From Rhodoferax sp. BAB1 (GTDB lineage: Bacteria; Pseudomonadota; Gammaproteobacteria; Burkholderiales; Burkholderiaceae_C): DNA of 64,000 nucleotides. Each line of letters begins with the position of its first letter. The stretch's first letter is position 1. Shown one piece after another: positions 40,994 through 49,136 of the stretch. Below the pieces are notes generated by a model that saw nothing but the letters and a program-made list of their open reading frames with translations, searched no databases and had not been told where the DNA came from. Where the stretch lies: contig NZ_CP054424.1 of assembly GCF_013334205.1 (NCBI RefSeq), forward strand, positions 2,748,001-2,812,000, in the 5' to 3' direction. Both the position numbers and the translations under genes were made by a program.

Positions 40994-42196
40994 CCTTTGT
41001 AGCGCTGGCGGGGCGGGTGCTGCCGGCGTAGGCACGGCGTCGGCAGCAGGAGCGACGGTGGCCGGCTTGGCCGCGGCGATGCTTGCTGGCACAGGCGCAG
41101 CAACAACCGGCGGCGTGGGAACCGATGGCGCCACCGCCTTGACCTGAGGCTGAGCGACGCCCAGGGCTGTCGCCACAGCGGGCGCCTTGGTCTGGGCAGG
41201 GGCAACAATGGTCGCTGCCACCGGGGCCGGGGCCTTGACCGCCAGCGGCGCTGGCGCTGCTGAAGCCAGCGCCAGTTGCTGGGCTGGCTGACTGCGGCTG
41301 GCGCTCATGAACTTGTGCGGGTCCTGGGGTACGCCACGTACTAGTACCTCGAAATGCAGGTGCGGGCCCGTTGAACGCCCGGTGGTGCCCACTTCGCCGA
41401 TCTTTTGCCCCCGTTTGACCAGATCGCCCTTCTTGACCATGACCTTGGATGCATGGGCATACCGCGTGATCAGGTCCTTGCCATGGTCGACTTCGACCAT
41501 ATTGCCGTAATCCGGCCGGAATTCCTGGGTAACCACCACACCGCCAGCGGCCGCCAGGATGGCCGTTCCGGTCGAAGACTGGTAGTCGATGCCGGTGTGC
41601 AGAGCCGAGCGGCCGGTGAACGGGTCGATGCGCCAGCCAAAGCCGGACCCGGCTCCCCCGAAGGCAACAGGATGCTGGGTCGGGATCATCATGGTACGAA
41701 CCTTCTGCTCGAACAGGCGGGATTCGACGACAGCCATCAGGTCGGTGCGCTGGGCCGTCACGCGGTCCAGATCCGCCAGGGTTTTCTCCAGTTCCTCCAT
41801 GGTCAGGGGACGGCCCGACACCAGAGCGCCACCCTGGCCAGGTTTGGCCCGGATGTCGGCAGGATTGATGCCGGCCAGGCCGGAAACACGCTCACCCAGG
41901 GATTCCAGTTGCAGCAGTTTGGCCTGCATCTCACCGAGGCGACGCGCCATGACATCGAGGTTTTCGCGCATGAAGCGGTCCCGCAAGGCGAATTCGTCCT
42001 TGACCACCAGCTTGACCAGCGCACCAATCACAGGCCAGCCTTCACGGGCGCCCTTCAGGAACACCCAGTGGTACAGACCCGCAGCCACCAGCATCAGTGC
42101 GAAGGACAGGCTCAGGCCGGCCAGCAGCAGCTTGGTACCACTCAGATGTATTGCACGGCTTTTGGCCAGCCATGCATCCGTGATAATCAAATGCAT
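40991..42196 (-). CDS. M23-family metallopeptidase, membrane-anchored
   Basis: The 401 aa comprise one N-terminal span (about residues 22-45), a helical stalk (65-150), and an M23/LytM domain with [21 protein letters not shown] and [13 protein letters not shown] (zinc ligands H, D and HxH). An Ala/Pro/Val-rich tail of about 110 residues follows. The catalytic residues are present, so it may cut peptidoglycan cross-links or regulate amidases. ATG 42196 follows GAGGGA. It is divergent from the DUF721 gene. Confidence 0.88.
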   Translation of the reverse strand: MHLIITDAWLAKSRAIHLSGTKLLLAGLSLSFALMLVAAGLYHWVFLKGAREGWPVIGALVKLVVKDEFALRDRFMRENLDVMARRLGEMQAKLLQLESLGERVSGLAGINPADIRAKPGQGGALVSGRPLTMEELEKTLADLDRVTAQRTDLMAVVESRLFEQKVRTMMIPTQHPVAFGGAGSGFGWRIDPFTGRSALHTGIDYQSSTGTAILAAAGGVVVTQEFRPDYGNMVEVDHGKDLITRYAHASKVMVKKGDLVKRGQKIGEVGTTGRSTGPHLHFEVLVRGVPQDPHKFMSASRSQPAQQLALASAAPAPLAVKAPAPVAATIVAPAQTKAPAVATALGVAQPQVKAVAPSVPTPPVVAAPVPASIAAAKPATVAPAADAVPTPAAPAPPALQR

Positions 42197-42223
42197 CTCT
42201 ATTCCCTCTTTACCCACCCTCGA

Positions 42224-42538
42224 ATGACGACCCGCCGCCATCAGACAGTCACGCTGCTGCAGGCCACACAGGAATCGCCGATGCTGACCCGCCTGAGCGA
42301 GCTCAGCAAGGACTCCGTCGCCCGGCTCAAAGCTGTTGAAGCGATGATACCGGCCGTGCTGCGCCCCGCCGTCATAGCGGGGCCGATCGACGGTTCAATT
42401 TGGTGTCTGATTGTTAACAGCAACGCTGCTGCTGCCAAGATCCGCCAGCTTCTGCCAGCGATGGAGGCTCATTTGCGCACCAAAGGCTGGGAGGTTAGCG
42501 CAATCCGGCTCAAAGTACAAATTCCGCCTGCCCGCTGA
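42224..42538 (+). CDS. DUF721 (DciA-like) protein
   Basis: The 104 aa contain ARLKAVEAMIPAVLRPAV, WCLIVNSNAAAAKIRQLLPAME and the C-terminal KGWEVSAIRLKVQ, the DUF721 pattern shared with the helicase loader DciA. A replication role is inferred. ATG 42224 is only 27 bases from the divergent M23 gene, and no Shine-Dalgarno is visible. An extended -10-like TGATAAT at 42181-42187 lies inside the M23 coding region. Confidence 0.75.
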   Translation: MTTRRHQTVTLLQATQESPMLTRLSELSKDSVARLKAVEAMIPAVLRPAVIAGPIDGSIWCLIVNSNAAAAKIRQLLPAMEAHLRTKGWEVSAIRLKVQIPPAR

Positions 42539-42579
42539 CTATGCAAAAAGCAGGCCAAAGAGAGATTTTTGACCGGAAA

Positions 42580-42655
42580 TGGTGCCGATTGTCGGATTCG
42601 AACTGACGACCTACCGCTTACAAGGCGGTTGCTCTACCAACTGAGCTAAATCGGC
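42580..42655 (-). tRNA. tRNA-Thr(TGT)
   Basis: The 76-base cloverleaf has acceptor GCCGATT/AATCGGC, D arm AGCTCAGTTGGTAGAGC, anticodon stem ACCGC/GCGGT with loop CTTGTAA (anticodon TGT, reading ACA), TTCGAAT in the T loop and encoded CCA. Confidence 0.97.
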
Positions 42656-42734
42656 GCGCTGGCAATTTTACTGTACGCCCCCCCGAGGCCCGGGACAGAT
42701 GGCAGCAGGGTGCCAGCCCCCTGCGCCGACTGCC

Positions 42735-43247
42735 TTACTTGATGCGCTTGAGCGCAGGGCGTCCCGCCCCGCCGGGTCGTGGCGGCTCGGGTTCATCCCC
42801 CCCCTCGCTGCGTGCCGGCTCGACACTGCTCAGCATGGGCGTCGGGGTGGGGGGCGTTTCGGGCTCGGCTGCCGCGGCACCCGCTTCGTCAGTCATCGGA
42901 CCTGAGGCCTGCTCCTCCTCGTCCAGCGGGAAAGCCATGCCCTGACCGCTTTCGCGCGCATAGATGGCCATGACCCGGTTCAGCGGCACCATGATGTCGC
43001 GCGCCACGCCAGCAAAGCGGGCCTTGAACTCGATGTAGTCATTGCCCAGCTTCAAGGCGCTGGTGGCGTCCATGCTGATGTTCAGGACGATCTCGCCGTC
43101 CTTGACGTACTCGCGCGGCACGCGCACCGTGTCATCGACCCGAACGGCCACATAGGGCGTCAGGCCGTTGTCGGTACACCACTCGTAAAGAGCACGGATC
43201 AGATAGGGGCGGGTCGATGTCGTCCCGCTGGCACTCGTCGTGGACAC
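42735..43247 (-). CDS. sspB: ClpXP adaptor SspB
   Basis: The 170 aa begin with a Ser/Thr-rich leader, then RPYLIRALYEWCTDNGLTPYVAVRVD, and include LNISMDATSALKLGNDYIEFKARFAGV, the SspB substrate-binding domain. A Pro/Glu-rich tail follows, ending in a basic GRPALKRIK segment, the likely ClpX-binding end. It delivers ssrA-tagged proteins to ClpXP. It follows sspA by 11 bases. Confidence 0.94.
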   Translation of the reverse strand: MSTTSASGTTSTRPYLIRALYEWCTDNGLTPYVAVRVDDTVRVPREYVKDGEIVLNISMDATSALKLGNDYIEFKARFAGVARDIMVPLNRVMAIYARESGQGMAFPLDEEEQASGPMTDEAGAAAAEPETPPTPTPMLSSVEPARSEGGDEPEPPRPGGAGRPALKRIK

Positions 43248-43258
43248 GGAGACAGGCC

Positions 43259-43870
43259 TTACTTGCGCATCACCTTCTCGGACGGCGTCAGCGCTTCAAT
43301 GTAGGCCGGGCGCGAGAAGATGCGCTCCGCGTACTTCAGCAGGGGCGCCGCGTTCTTGCTCAGTTCGATACCGTAGTAATCCAGGCGCCACAGCAGCGGG
43401 GCAATGGCCACGTCCAGCATGGAGAAGTTATCGCCCAGCATGTACTTGTTCTTCAGGAACACCGGGGCGAGCTGGGTCAGGCGGTCGCGGATGTGCGAGC
43501 GGGCCTTCTCCAGAGCCTTCTCGTTGCTCTTGGCGGCACGCGATTCGAGCGTGGATACATGGACAAACAGCTCCTTCTCGAAGTTGAGCAGGAACAGGCG
43601 CACGCGGGCGCGATCAACCGGGTCGCCGGGCATGAGCTGCGGATGCGGGAAACGCTCGTCGATGTACTCGTTGATGATGTTCGACTCGTACAGGATCAGG
43701 TCACGCTCGACCAGGATCGGCACCTGGCCGTAGGGGTTCATGACGCTGATGTCTTCGGGCTTGTTGTAGAGATCAACATCACGGATCTCGAAATCCATGC
43801 CCTTCTCGAACAGGACAAAGCGGCAGCGGTGGGAGAAGGGGCAGGTCGTGCCCGAGTACAACACCATCAT
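43259..43870 (-). CDS. sspA: Stringent starvation protein A (GST-fold)
   Basis: The 203 aa have the thioredoxin-like N-terminal part (CPFSHRCRFVLFEKGMDFEIRDVDLYNKPED) and a helical GST C-terminal domain. In enterobacteria SspA binds RNA polymerase with sigma-70 in stationary phase. sspB is next on the strand, the conserved pair. Two hairpins lie upstream. Confidence 0.93.
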   Translation of the reverse strand: MMVLYSGTTCPFSHRCRFVLFEKGMDFEIRDVDLYNKPEDISVMNPYGQVPILVERDLILYESNIINEYIDERFPHPQLMPGDPVDRARVRLFLLNFEKELFVHVSTLESRAAKSNEKALEKARSHIRDRLTQLAPVFLKNKYMLGDNFSMLDVAIAPLLWRLDYYGIELSKNAAPLLKYAERIFSRPAYIEALTPSEKVMRK

Positions 43871-43943
43871 GGGGGAAGCTCCTAAAAATCAAAACCTAGT
43901 TTCAGGGCAGACTGATCTGTGAGCAGATCAGGTCGAAACTAAA

Positions 43944-43974
43944 AGAGTGGGCTGCATTGTCGCAAACCCACTCT
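43944..43974. other. Hairpin upstream of sspA
   Basis: AGAGTGGG and CCCACTCT form a perfect 8-bp stem around a 15-base loop in the petC-sspA gap. On the minus strand the stem is followed by TTTTAG, so it could terminate or fold at the start of the sspA leader. Confidence 0.5.
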
Positions 43975-43986
43975 ATAAATAGCAAG

Positions 43987-44009
43987 TTTTGCACCGTTTT
44001 GGTGCAAAA
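43987..44009 (-). terminator. Terminator-like hairpin after petC
   Basis: TTTTGCACC-AAAAC-GGTGCAAAA (minus strand) is a perfect 9-bp stem with A/T flanks, 18 bases after the petC stop. Its symmetric T and A tracts would permit termination in either direction. Confidence 0.65.
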
Positions 44010-44026
44010 TTAGTCAAAACAGGCGC

Positions 44027-44782
44027 TTACTTGATGTCTTTCCAGTAGGCCGCGTTGAGTCGCCAGGCGATCAGGGTGAAGACCAGCAGGAAAAGCATGA
44101 CCCAGACACCCACACGCACGCGCGTGTTCTGGGAGGGTTCGCCCATCCACTGCAGGAAGTTCACCAAGTCACCCACCGCCTGGTCGTACTGCAGGGGTGT
44201 CATGGTGCCAGGTGTCACCTGCTGCCAGCCCTTGAAGATCTCCACGTCGTGGCCGTGCTCCTTGCGGATCTCGACCAGCGGCCGACGCTGGCCCTGCAAC
44301 TCCCACAGCACGTGCGGCATGCCGACGCTGGGAAACGCCAGGTTGTTCCAGCCCGTGGCCTTGGTGGCGTCCGGATAGAAGGTGCGCAGGAAGGTGTAAA
44401 GGTAGTCGGCACCGGTGCCGCCATGGCCGGCACGCGAGCGGGCGATCACGGTCAGGTCGGGCGGGTTGGCGCCGAACCATTCCTTGGCCTGTTTTGGATC
44501 GATGGCCGCCTTCATGGTCTCGCCGACCTTGTCGGTCGTGAACAGCAGGTTGTCCTTGATCTGCTCGGTGGTGAAACCGATGTCCTGCAGGCGGTTGTAG
44601 CGCATGTAGGCGGCAGAGTGGCAGTTCAGGCAGTAATTGACAAAGAGCCTGGCACCGTTCTGCAGCGAAGCATGGTCGCTGGTGTTGCCGGGTGCCTTGT
44701 CCCAGGCGATGCCGCCTTCGGCAGCCAGCGCACCCGTGCTGAACACGAAGAAAGTGGTGAGGGCAAGAATAATTTTTTTCAT
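44027..44782 (-). CDS. petC: Ubiquinol-cytochrome c reductase, cytochrome c1
   Basis: The 251 aa have a signal peptide (MKKIILALTTFFVFSTGALA), the haem motif CLNCHS (CxxCH), DPKQAKEWFGANPPDLTVIARSR and a C-terminal anchor span (VMLFLLVFTLIAW). It passes electrons from the Rieske centre to soluble cytochrome c. It is the third gene of the bc1 operon, 14 bases after petB. Confidence 0.96.
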   Translation of the reverse strand: MKKIILALTTFFVFSTGALAAEGGIAWDKAPGNTSDHASLQNGARLFVNYCLNCHSAAYMRYNRLQDIGFTTEQIKDNLLFTTDKVGETMKAAIDPKQAKEWFGANPPDLTVIARSRAGHGGTGADYLYTFLRTFYPDATKATGWNNLAFPSVGMPHVLWELQGQRRPLVEIRKEHGHDVEIFKGWQQVTPGTMTPLQYDQAVGDLVNFLQWMGEPSQNTRVRVGVWVMLFLLVFTLIAWRLNAAYWKDIK

Positions 44783-44796
44783 TTTGTTTCTCCGGC

Positions 44797-46209
44797 TCAG
44801 TGCGCCTCGAAAGTCACGCGACTGGGCACCGGCTTGGTCTGACCCAGACGGCTCCACCAGGGCATCAGCAGGAAGAAGCCGAAGTAGAACAAGGTACCGA
44901 CCTGCGACACGCGCTCACCGATCGGCGACGGCGCCTGCACGCCGAGGTAGGCCAGGATGACGAAGTTGATCACGAAGATGCCGTAGAGGACCTTGTGCCA
45001 GTCCGGACGGTAGCGGATCGACTTGACCGCGCAGTTGTCCAGCCAGGGCAGGAAGAACAGGATGACCACGGCGCCACCCATCACGACCACACCCCAGAAC
45101 TTGGCATCGATGGCCAGCATCAGCGCGATCAGCACCAGAGCAGCCCCCATCACCACACCCTTGCCCAGCATCGACAGCTGGGTGCGCAGCACGCCCAGGG
45201 CAGCCGCCAGCACCACGCAGGCGATCAGGGCGTACATCATCTCGGTGGTGATGGCGCGCAGCATGGAGTAGTAGGGCGTGAAGTACCAGACCGGGGCGAT
45301 GTGCGCCGGGGTCTTGAGCGGATCAGCCGGGATGAAGTTGTTGTACTCCAGGAAGTAACCACCGAACTCGGGCGCGAAGAACACGATGGCCGAGAAGACC
45401 ATCAGGAACACGCTGACGCCCATGATGTCGTGCACCGTGTAATAGGGGTGGAAGGGGATGCCGTCCAGCGGCTTGCCCTTGGCATCCTTGGGTGCGTTCG
45501 GGCCCTTGATCTCGACGCCGTCGGGATTGTTGGAACCGACATCGTGCAGGGCCAGCAGGTGGGCCACCACCAGGCCCAGCAGGACCAGGGGCACGGCGAT
45601 CACGTGGAAGCTGAAGAAGCGGTTCAGCGTGGCGTCACCGACCACGTAGTCGCCACGGATCAGCAGGGCCAGGTCCGGACCGATGAAGGGAATGGCCGAG
45701 AACAGGTTCACGATCACCTGGGCGCCCCAGTAGGACATCTGGCCCCAGGGCAGCAGGTAGCCCATGAAGGCCTCGGCCATCAGCACCAGGAAGATCGCAC
45801 AGCCGAAGATCCAGACCAGCTCACGCGGCTTGCGGTAGCTGCCGTAGATCAGGCCACGGAACATGTGCAGGTAGACCACCACGAAGAAGGCGGAGGCGCC
45901 GGTGGAGTGCATGTAGCGCACCAGCCAGCCCCAGGGCACGTCGCGCATGATGTACTCGACCGAGCCGAAGGCCAGGGCCGCATCGGGCTTGTAGTGCATG
46001 ACCAGAAAGATGCCGGTCACGATCTGGATCACCAGCACCAGCATGGCCAGCGAGCCGAAGAAATACCAGAAGTTGAAGTTCTTCGGAGCGTAGTACTCCG
46101 ACATGTGCACACGGTAGGCGTCGAACGCGGTCGGGAAGCGGTTTTCCAGCCAGTTGGTGACCTTGGCCACCACCGGAGCGTCGGCAGCGATTTCCTTGAA
46201 TTCAGCCAT
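44797..46209 (-). CDS. petB: Ubiquinol-cytochrome c reductase, cytochrome b
   Basis: The 470-aa membrane subunit has eight or more spans and the haem-ligand segments GWLVRYMHSTGASAFFVVVYLHMFRG and FFSFHVIAVPLVLLGLVVAHLLALH. It also has the Qo-site PDWH/PEW-region equivalents and GYLLPWGQMSYWGA. It carries both haems of complex III. ATG 46209 starts MAEFKE; it begins 11 bases after petA. Confidence 0.97.
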   Translation of the reverse strand: MAEFKEIAADAPVVAKVTNWLENRFPTAFDAYRVHMSEYYAPKNFNFWYFFGSLAMLVLVIQIVTGIFLVMHYKPDAALAFGSVEYIMRDVPWGWLVRYMHSTGASAFFVVVYLHMFRGLIYGSYRKPRELVWIFGCAIFLVLMAEAFMGYLLPWGQMSYWGAQVIVNLFSAIPFIGPDLALLIRGDYVVGDATLNRFFSFHVIAVPLVLLGLVVAHLLALHDVGSNNPDGVEIKGPNAPKDAKGKPLDGIPFHPYYTVHDIMGVSVFLMVFSAIVFFAPEFGGYFLEYNNFIPADPLKTPAHIAPVWYFTPYYSMLRAITTEMMYALIACVVLAAALGVLRTQLSMLGKGVVMGAALVLIALMLAIDAKFWGVVVMGGAVVILFFLPWLDNCAVKSIRYRPDWHKVLYGIFVINFVILAYLGVQAPSPIGERVSQVGTLFYFGFFLLMPWWSRLGQTKPVPSRVTFEAH

Positions 46210-46220
46210 GTTCTTGTTCC

Positions 46221-46832
46221 TCAAGCCTTCTTGTCTTCGCCGATCAGCAGCTTGCTGTCGGACAGGTACATGTGGGGCGGCACTTCCAGGTTATCGGGCG
46301 CCGGTTTGTTCTTGAACACGCGGCCGGCCATGTCGAAGGTCGAACCGTGGCAGGGGCAGAGGAAACCACCCTGCCAGTCGTCCGGCAGCGAGGGCTGTGC
46401 GCCCGGCTGCAGCTTGTCGGACGGCGAGCAACCCAGGTGCGAGCAGATACCGACACCGACGAACAGCTCAGGCTTGATGGAGCGATGGCGGTTCTTGGCG
46501 TAATCGGGGGTCGGATAGGCCTTGCGATCGGAATTCGGATCGGCGAGCTGGCCTTCCACCTTTTCCAGGGTGGCCAGCTGCTCGGGTGTGCGGCGCATGA
46601 TCCAGACCGGCTTGCCGCGCCACTCGATCGTCACCTTCTCGCCCGGCTTGAGAGCAGAAATGTCCACCTCGACCGCCGCACCGGCCGCCTTGGCGCGCTC
46701 GGAAGGCTGGAAAGTGCTGATGAAGGGAATGGCGGCTGCCACGCCACCCACGGTACCTGCACAACCAGTGGCAATCAGCCACGTCCGTTTGCTCGGGTCC
46801 ATCTGACTCTTATCGGCAAGCGTGTCGCTCAT
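46221..46832 (-). CDS. petA: Ubiquinol-cytochrome c reductase, Rieske iron-sulfur subunit
   Basis: The 203-aa protein has a Tat-like N-terminal anchor (KRTWLIATGCAGTVGGVAAAIPF) and the [2Fe-2S] ligands CSHLGC and CPCHGS. It shuttles electrons from ubiquinol to cytochrome c1. The Rieske protein usually travels by Tat, and tatABC is in this window. It is first in the petABC operon. Confidence 0.97.
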   Translation of the reverse strand: MSDTLADKSQMDPSKRTWLIATGCAGTVGGVAAAIPFISTFQPSERAKAAGAAVEVDISALKPGEKVTIEWRGKPVWIMRRTPEQLATLEKVEGQLADPNSDRKAYPTPDYAKNRHRSIKPELFVGVGICSHLGCSPSDKLQPGAQPSLPDDWQGGFLCPCHGSTFDMAGRVFKNKPAPDNLEVPPHMYLSDSKLLIGEDKKA

Positions 46833-46907
46833 GGAAATCCTCAATCAAGTCTACCGGGTTATATGCTTACTGACTTATATGACCATACAGATCAGCTGAT
46901 GATTCTA
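46833..46907 (-). promoter_or_regulatory. petA upstream region with candidate -10
   Basis: TAGAAT (46902-46907, minus) includes the pdxA stop codon and would give a leader of about 60 bases. The leader has two TTATATG repeats 16 bases apart and an ATCAGCTGAT palindrome. Promoter function is only moderately supported. Confidence 0.35.
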
Positions 46908-47972
46908 GCCGACCTCCAGGCGCTGACTGCGTGCGTCCGAGAGGCGATGCGCCATGCGCAGCGCCTCGATCAGGCTGCTCGCATCGGCCTGCCCGGTCCC
47001 CGCGATGTCGAAGGCCGTGCCATGGTCCGGGCTCGTGCGCACCAGCGGCAAACCCAGGGTGACATTAACGCCTTTTTCGACGCCCAGGTATTTGACAGGG
47101 ATCAATCCCTGGTCGTGGTACATCGCCACCACCACATCGAATTCACCTGCTTGGCCGTCGCGTGCACGCGCTCGCATGAACACGGTATCGGGGGCATAAG
47201 GTCCCTGCACATCCAGTCCCTCGGCACGCGCCTGCGTCAGGGCCGGCGCAATGATGTCGAGCTCCTCGCGCCCGAACAGCCCTCCCTCGCCCGCGTGCGG
47301 GTTCAGGCCAGCCACGGCAATGCGTGGCGCACGGCCCAGCATGGAGGCCAATGCCGCATGGGTGATGCGCAGCGTCTGCAGCACATTGTCGACAGTCACC
47401 GCCTCGATCGCCTCGCGCAACGACACATGGATGCTGACCAGCACGGTGCGCAACTCGTCATTGGCCAGCATCATGCGAACCGGCAGCTCGCTCACCGGTT
47501 GGCCCAGGAAGGCGGCCGCCTCGGCCTGCAGCAACTCGGTATGTCCCGGAAAGGTATCGAAAGGCGCCCCGGCGGCAGCCAGGGCCTCCTTGTGCAAGGG
47601 CGCAGTGACCAGACCGGCAATCTCCCCACGCAAGGCGGCCTGTGCCGCCCAGACCACGCAACGCCCGGCCAGACGACCCGCCTCGGCGCTGATGCGGCCA
47701 AAAGGCACGGGAGCCGCCAGTGCCTCGACCTGCAACACCGGCAGGCAATGCGGCGGCGCTGACAGCGCCTCCTCTGCGCTGTCCAGCAGCACGAGCGACT
47801 GGACAGCCTCGCCTTCGCGCCGGATCAGCTGCGTGGCGCGTCGCAGCGTGGCTGCGTCACCCACCACGAAGCAGCCGCGCGTCAGGTCGGGGGCATCGCG
47901 AAAGGCCTTGGCGATGATTTCCGGCCCGATGCCGGCGGCATCGCCCAAGGTGATGGCCAGCGGTCGCGTCAT
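46905..47972 (-). CDS. pdxA: 4-hydroxythreonine-4-phosphate dehydrogenase
   Basis: This step of pyridoxal phosphate synthesis is carried out by a 355-aa metal enzyme. Visible are ITLGDAAGIGPEIIAKAF, VTAPLHKEALAAAG, FPGHTELL, GLNPHAGEGGLFGREE, YHDQGLIPVKYLG and TSPDHGTAFDIAG. ATG 47972 is one base after the stop of the Nif3-like gene. Confidence 0.95.
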   Translation of the reverse strand: MTRPLAITLGDAAGIGPEIIAKAFRDAPDLTRGCFVVGDAATLRRATQLIRREGEAVQSLVLLDSAEEALSAPPHCLPVLQVEALAAPVPFGRISAEAGRLAGRCVVWAAQAALRGEIAGLVTAPLHKEALAAAGAPFDTFPGHTELLQAEAAAFLGQPVSELPVRMMLANDELRTVLVSIHVSLREAIEAVTVDNVLQTLRITHAALASMLGRAPRIAVAGLNPHAGEGGLFGREELDIIAPALTQARAEGLDVQGPYAPDTVFMRARARDGQAGEFDVVVAMYHDQGLIPVKYLGVEKGVNVTLGLPLVRTSPDHGTAFDIAGTGQADASSLIEALRMAHRLSDARSQRLEVG

Positions 47973-47973
47973 G

Positions 47974-48732
47974 TCAGGCCGGGTTGTCGATCTCGATGAA
48001 CTCATGGACCAGCCCCAGCTGTGCCGCAACATGCCCCGCCACGGCCGGCGCGCCATAACGCTCGCTGGCATGGTGACCGCAGGCGATGAAGGTGACACCG
48101 CACTCGCGTGCGTAATGCGCCTGCGGTTCGGAAATTTCACCGGTGATGAAGGCGTCGGCACCGGCAGCGATGGCTGCCTCAAAATAGCCTTGAGCGCCAC
48201 CCGTGCACCACGCTACGTTTTTGATAGCGCCTCTTGGTTCGCCGACCACCGTGACCGTGTGCCTCAATACTCGCTGCACATGGCCGGCGAGGTCGGCCGC
48301 ATCGGCAAAGGCACCCCCATCCGTGCGTTGCCCCAGGAAGCCTAGGTCCTGCTCGCCAAAGCGCGCCTGTGCCTGCAGCCCCAACCGCGCCGCGAGCTGG
48401 GCGTTGTTGCCCAGCTCGGGATGGGCGTCCAGCGGCAGGTGGTAGGCATAGAGGTTGATGTCATGTGCCAGCAGCAGGGCCAGGCGTTGTTTCATCCAGC
48501 CCGTCACGCGGCCGTCCTGGCCGCGCCAGAAGAGGCCATGGTGCACGAAGATGGCATCGGCCTGGGCCGCAATCGCCGCCTCGATCAGGGCCCGGCTGGC
48601 GGTGACGCCCGAGACGATCTTGCGCACCGGCAGGCGCCCCTCCACCTGCAGGCCGTTGGGGCCGTAGTCGCGAAAGCGCTCGGGTTGCAGCAGGGCATCG
48701 AAGGCCTGCAAAAGCTGGATGCGGTCCGTCAT
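47974..48732 (-). CDS. Nif3-like dinuclear metal-centre protein
   Basis: The 252 aa have GPNGLQVEG, ADAIFVHHGLFW, YAYHLPLDAHPELGNNA, GGAFADAADL and FITGEISEPQAHYARE with IACGHHASERYG, the metal-binding motifs of the Nif3/YbgI family (GTP cyclohydrolase type 1-like). The precise role is unknown. The start overlaps the preceding gene's stop (ATGA). Confidence 0.92.
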   Translation of the reverse strand: MTDRIQLLQAFDALLQPERFRDYGPNGLQVEGRLPVRKIVSGVTASRALIEAAIAAQADAIFVHHGLFWRGQDGRVTGWMKQRLALLLAHDINLYAYHLPLDAHPELGNNAQLAARLGLQAQARFGEQDLGFLGQRTDGGAFADAADLAGHVQRVLRHTVTVVGEPRGAIKNVAWCTGGAQGYFEAAIAAGADAFITGEISEPQAHYARECGVTFIACGHHASERYGAPAVAGHVAAQLGLVHEFIEIDNPA

Positions 48733-49109
48733 GGCGCCGATTGTCGGTCAGTTTGTGCGGCCGCCTGGCCTGGCGACACCTCCAGACTGCAGTCACAGCC
48801 CTGGCCGGCCGCAATCCAGCGGCCTGCCAGGCGCCGCAGCAGCGGCAGCAGGACGGGCGCCAGCCAGCCCAGGCCTACTGGCAGGGCCGCGCGCAGCACC
48901 TCACGTGGCTGCACCATGGCACCACAACGGTACTGGGCCCCCGCCTCTTCCCAGCGCAGCGCCGTACAGGCGCCACGGCGCTGCCCCGAGAGCAGGATAC
49001 CCAAGGGACAGGGCTCATGCAGGCAGCACACACCACAGCCATTGCAGGGCTGGCCCGGGGCCGGCTTGGCCGGGGCAAGGGGCTGAATATGGATGATCCG
49101 GGGCAACAT
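48729..49109 (-). CDS. Cysteine-cluster protein (zinc or iron-sulfur type)
   Basis: The 126 aa from ATG 49109 begin MLPRIIHIQPLAPAKPAPGQ. They then have CNGCGVCCLHEPCPLG with five Cys in 13 residues, further Cys (GACTALRW, YRCGAMV, GCDCSL) and a hydrophobic stretch WLAPVLLPLLRRLAG. It resembles short YkgJ/CxxCxxCC-type proteins. The function is unknown. It is divergent from the protease gene and coupled to the Nif3-like gene. Confidence 0.65.
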   Translation of the reverse strand: MLPRIIHIQPLAPAKPAPGQPCNGCGVCCLHEPCPLGILLSGQRRGACTALRWEEAGAQYRCGAMVQPREVLRAALPVGLGWLAPVLLPLLRRLAGRWIAAGQGCDCSLEVSPGQAAAQTDRQSAP

Positions 49110-49123
49110 GGCAGCAGGCACTC

Positions 49124-49129
49124 TACAAT
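49124..49129 (+). promoter_or_regulatory. -10 hexamer (TACAAT) for the DegS/DegQ-type protease
   Basis: TACAAT ends seven bases before ATG 49137, so a standard start point falls at or next to the start codon. No Shine-Dalgarno is seen, suggesting a leaderless mRNA. The -35 is weak. Confidence 0.45.
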
Positions 49130-49136
49130 TTCCCAT

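Noticed and set aside
40855..41208. N-terminal extension of the secA frame
   Set aside because: The added residues are Arg/Pro/Leu-rich and overlap the M23 gene; SecA starts canonically at [11 protein letters not shown] (40854).
46845..46900. Small gene between petA and pdxA
   Set aside because: The gap is under 75 bases, has no frame with a ribosome site, and looks like a leader or promoter region.
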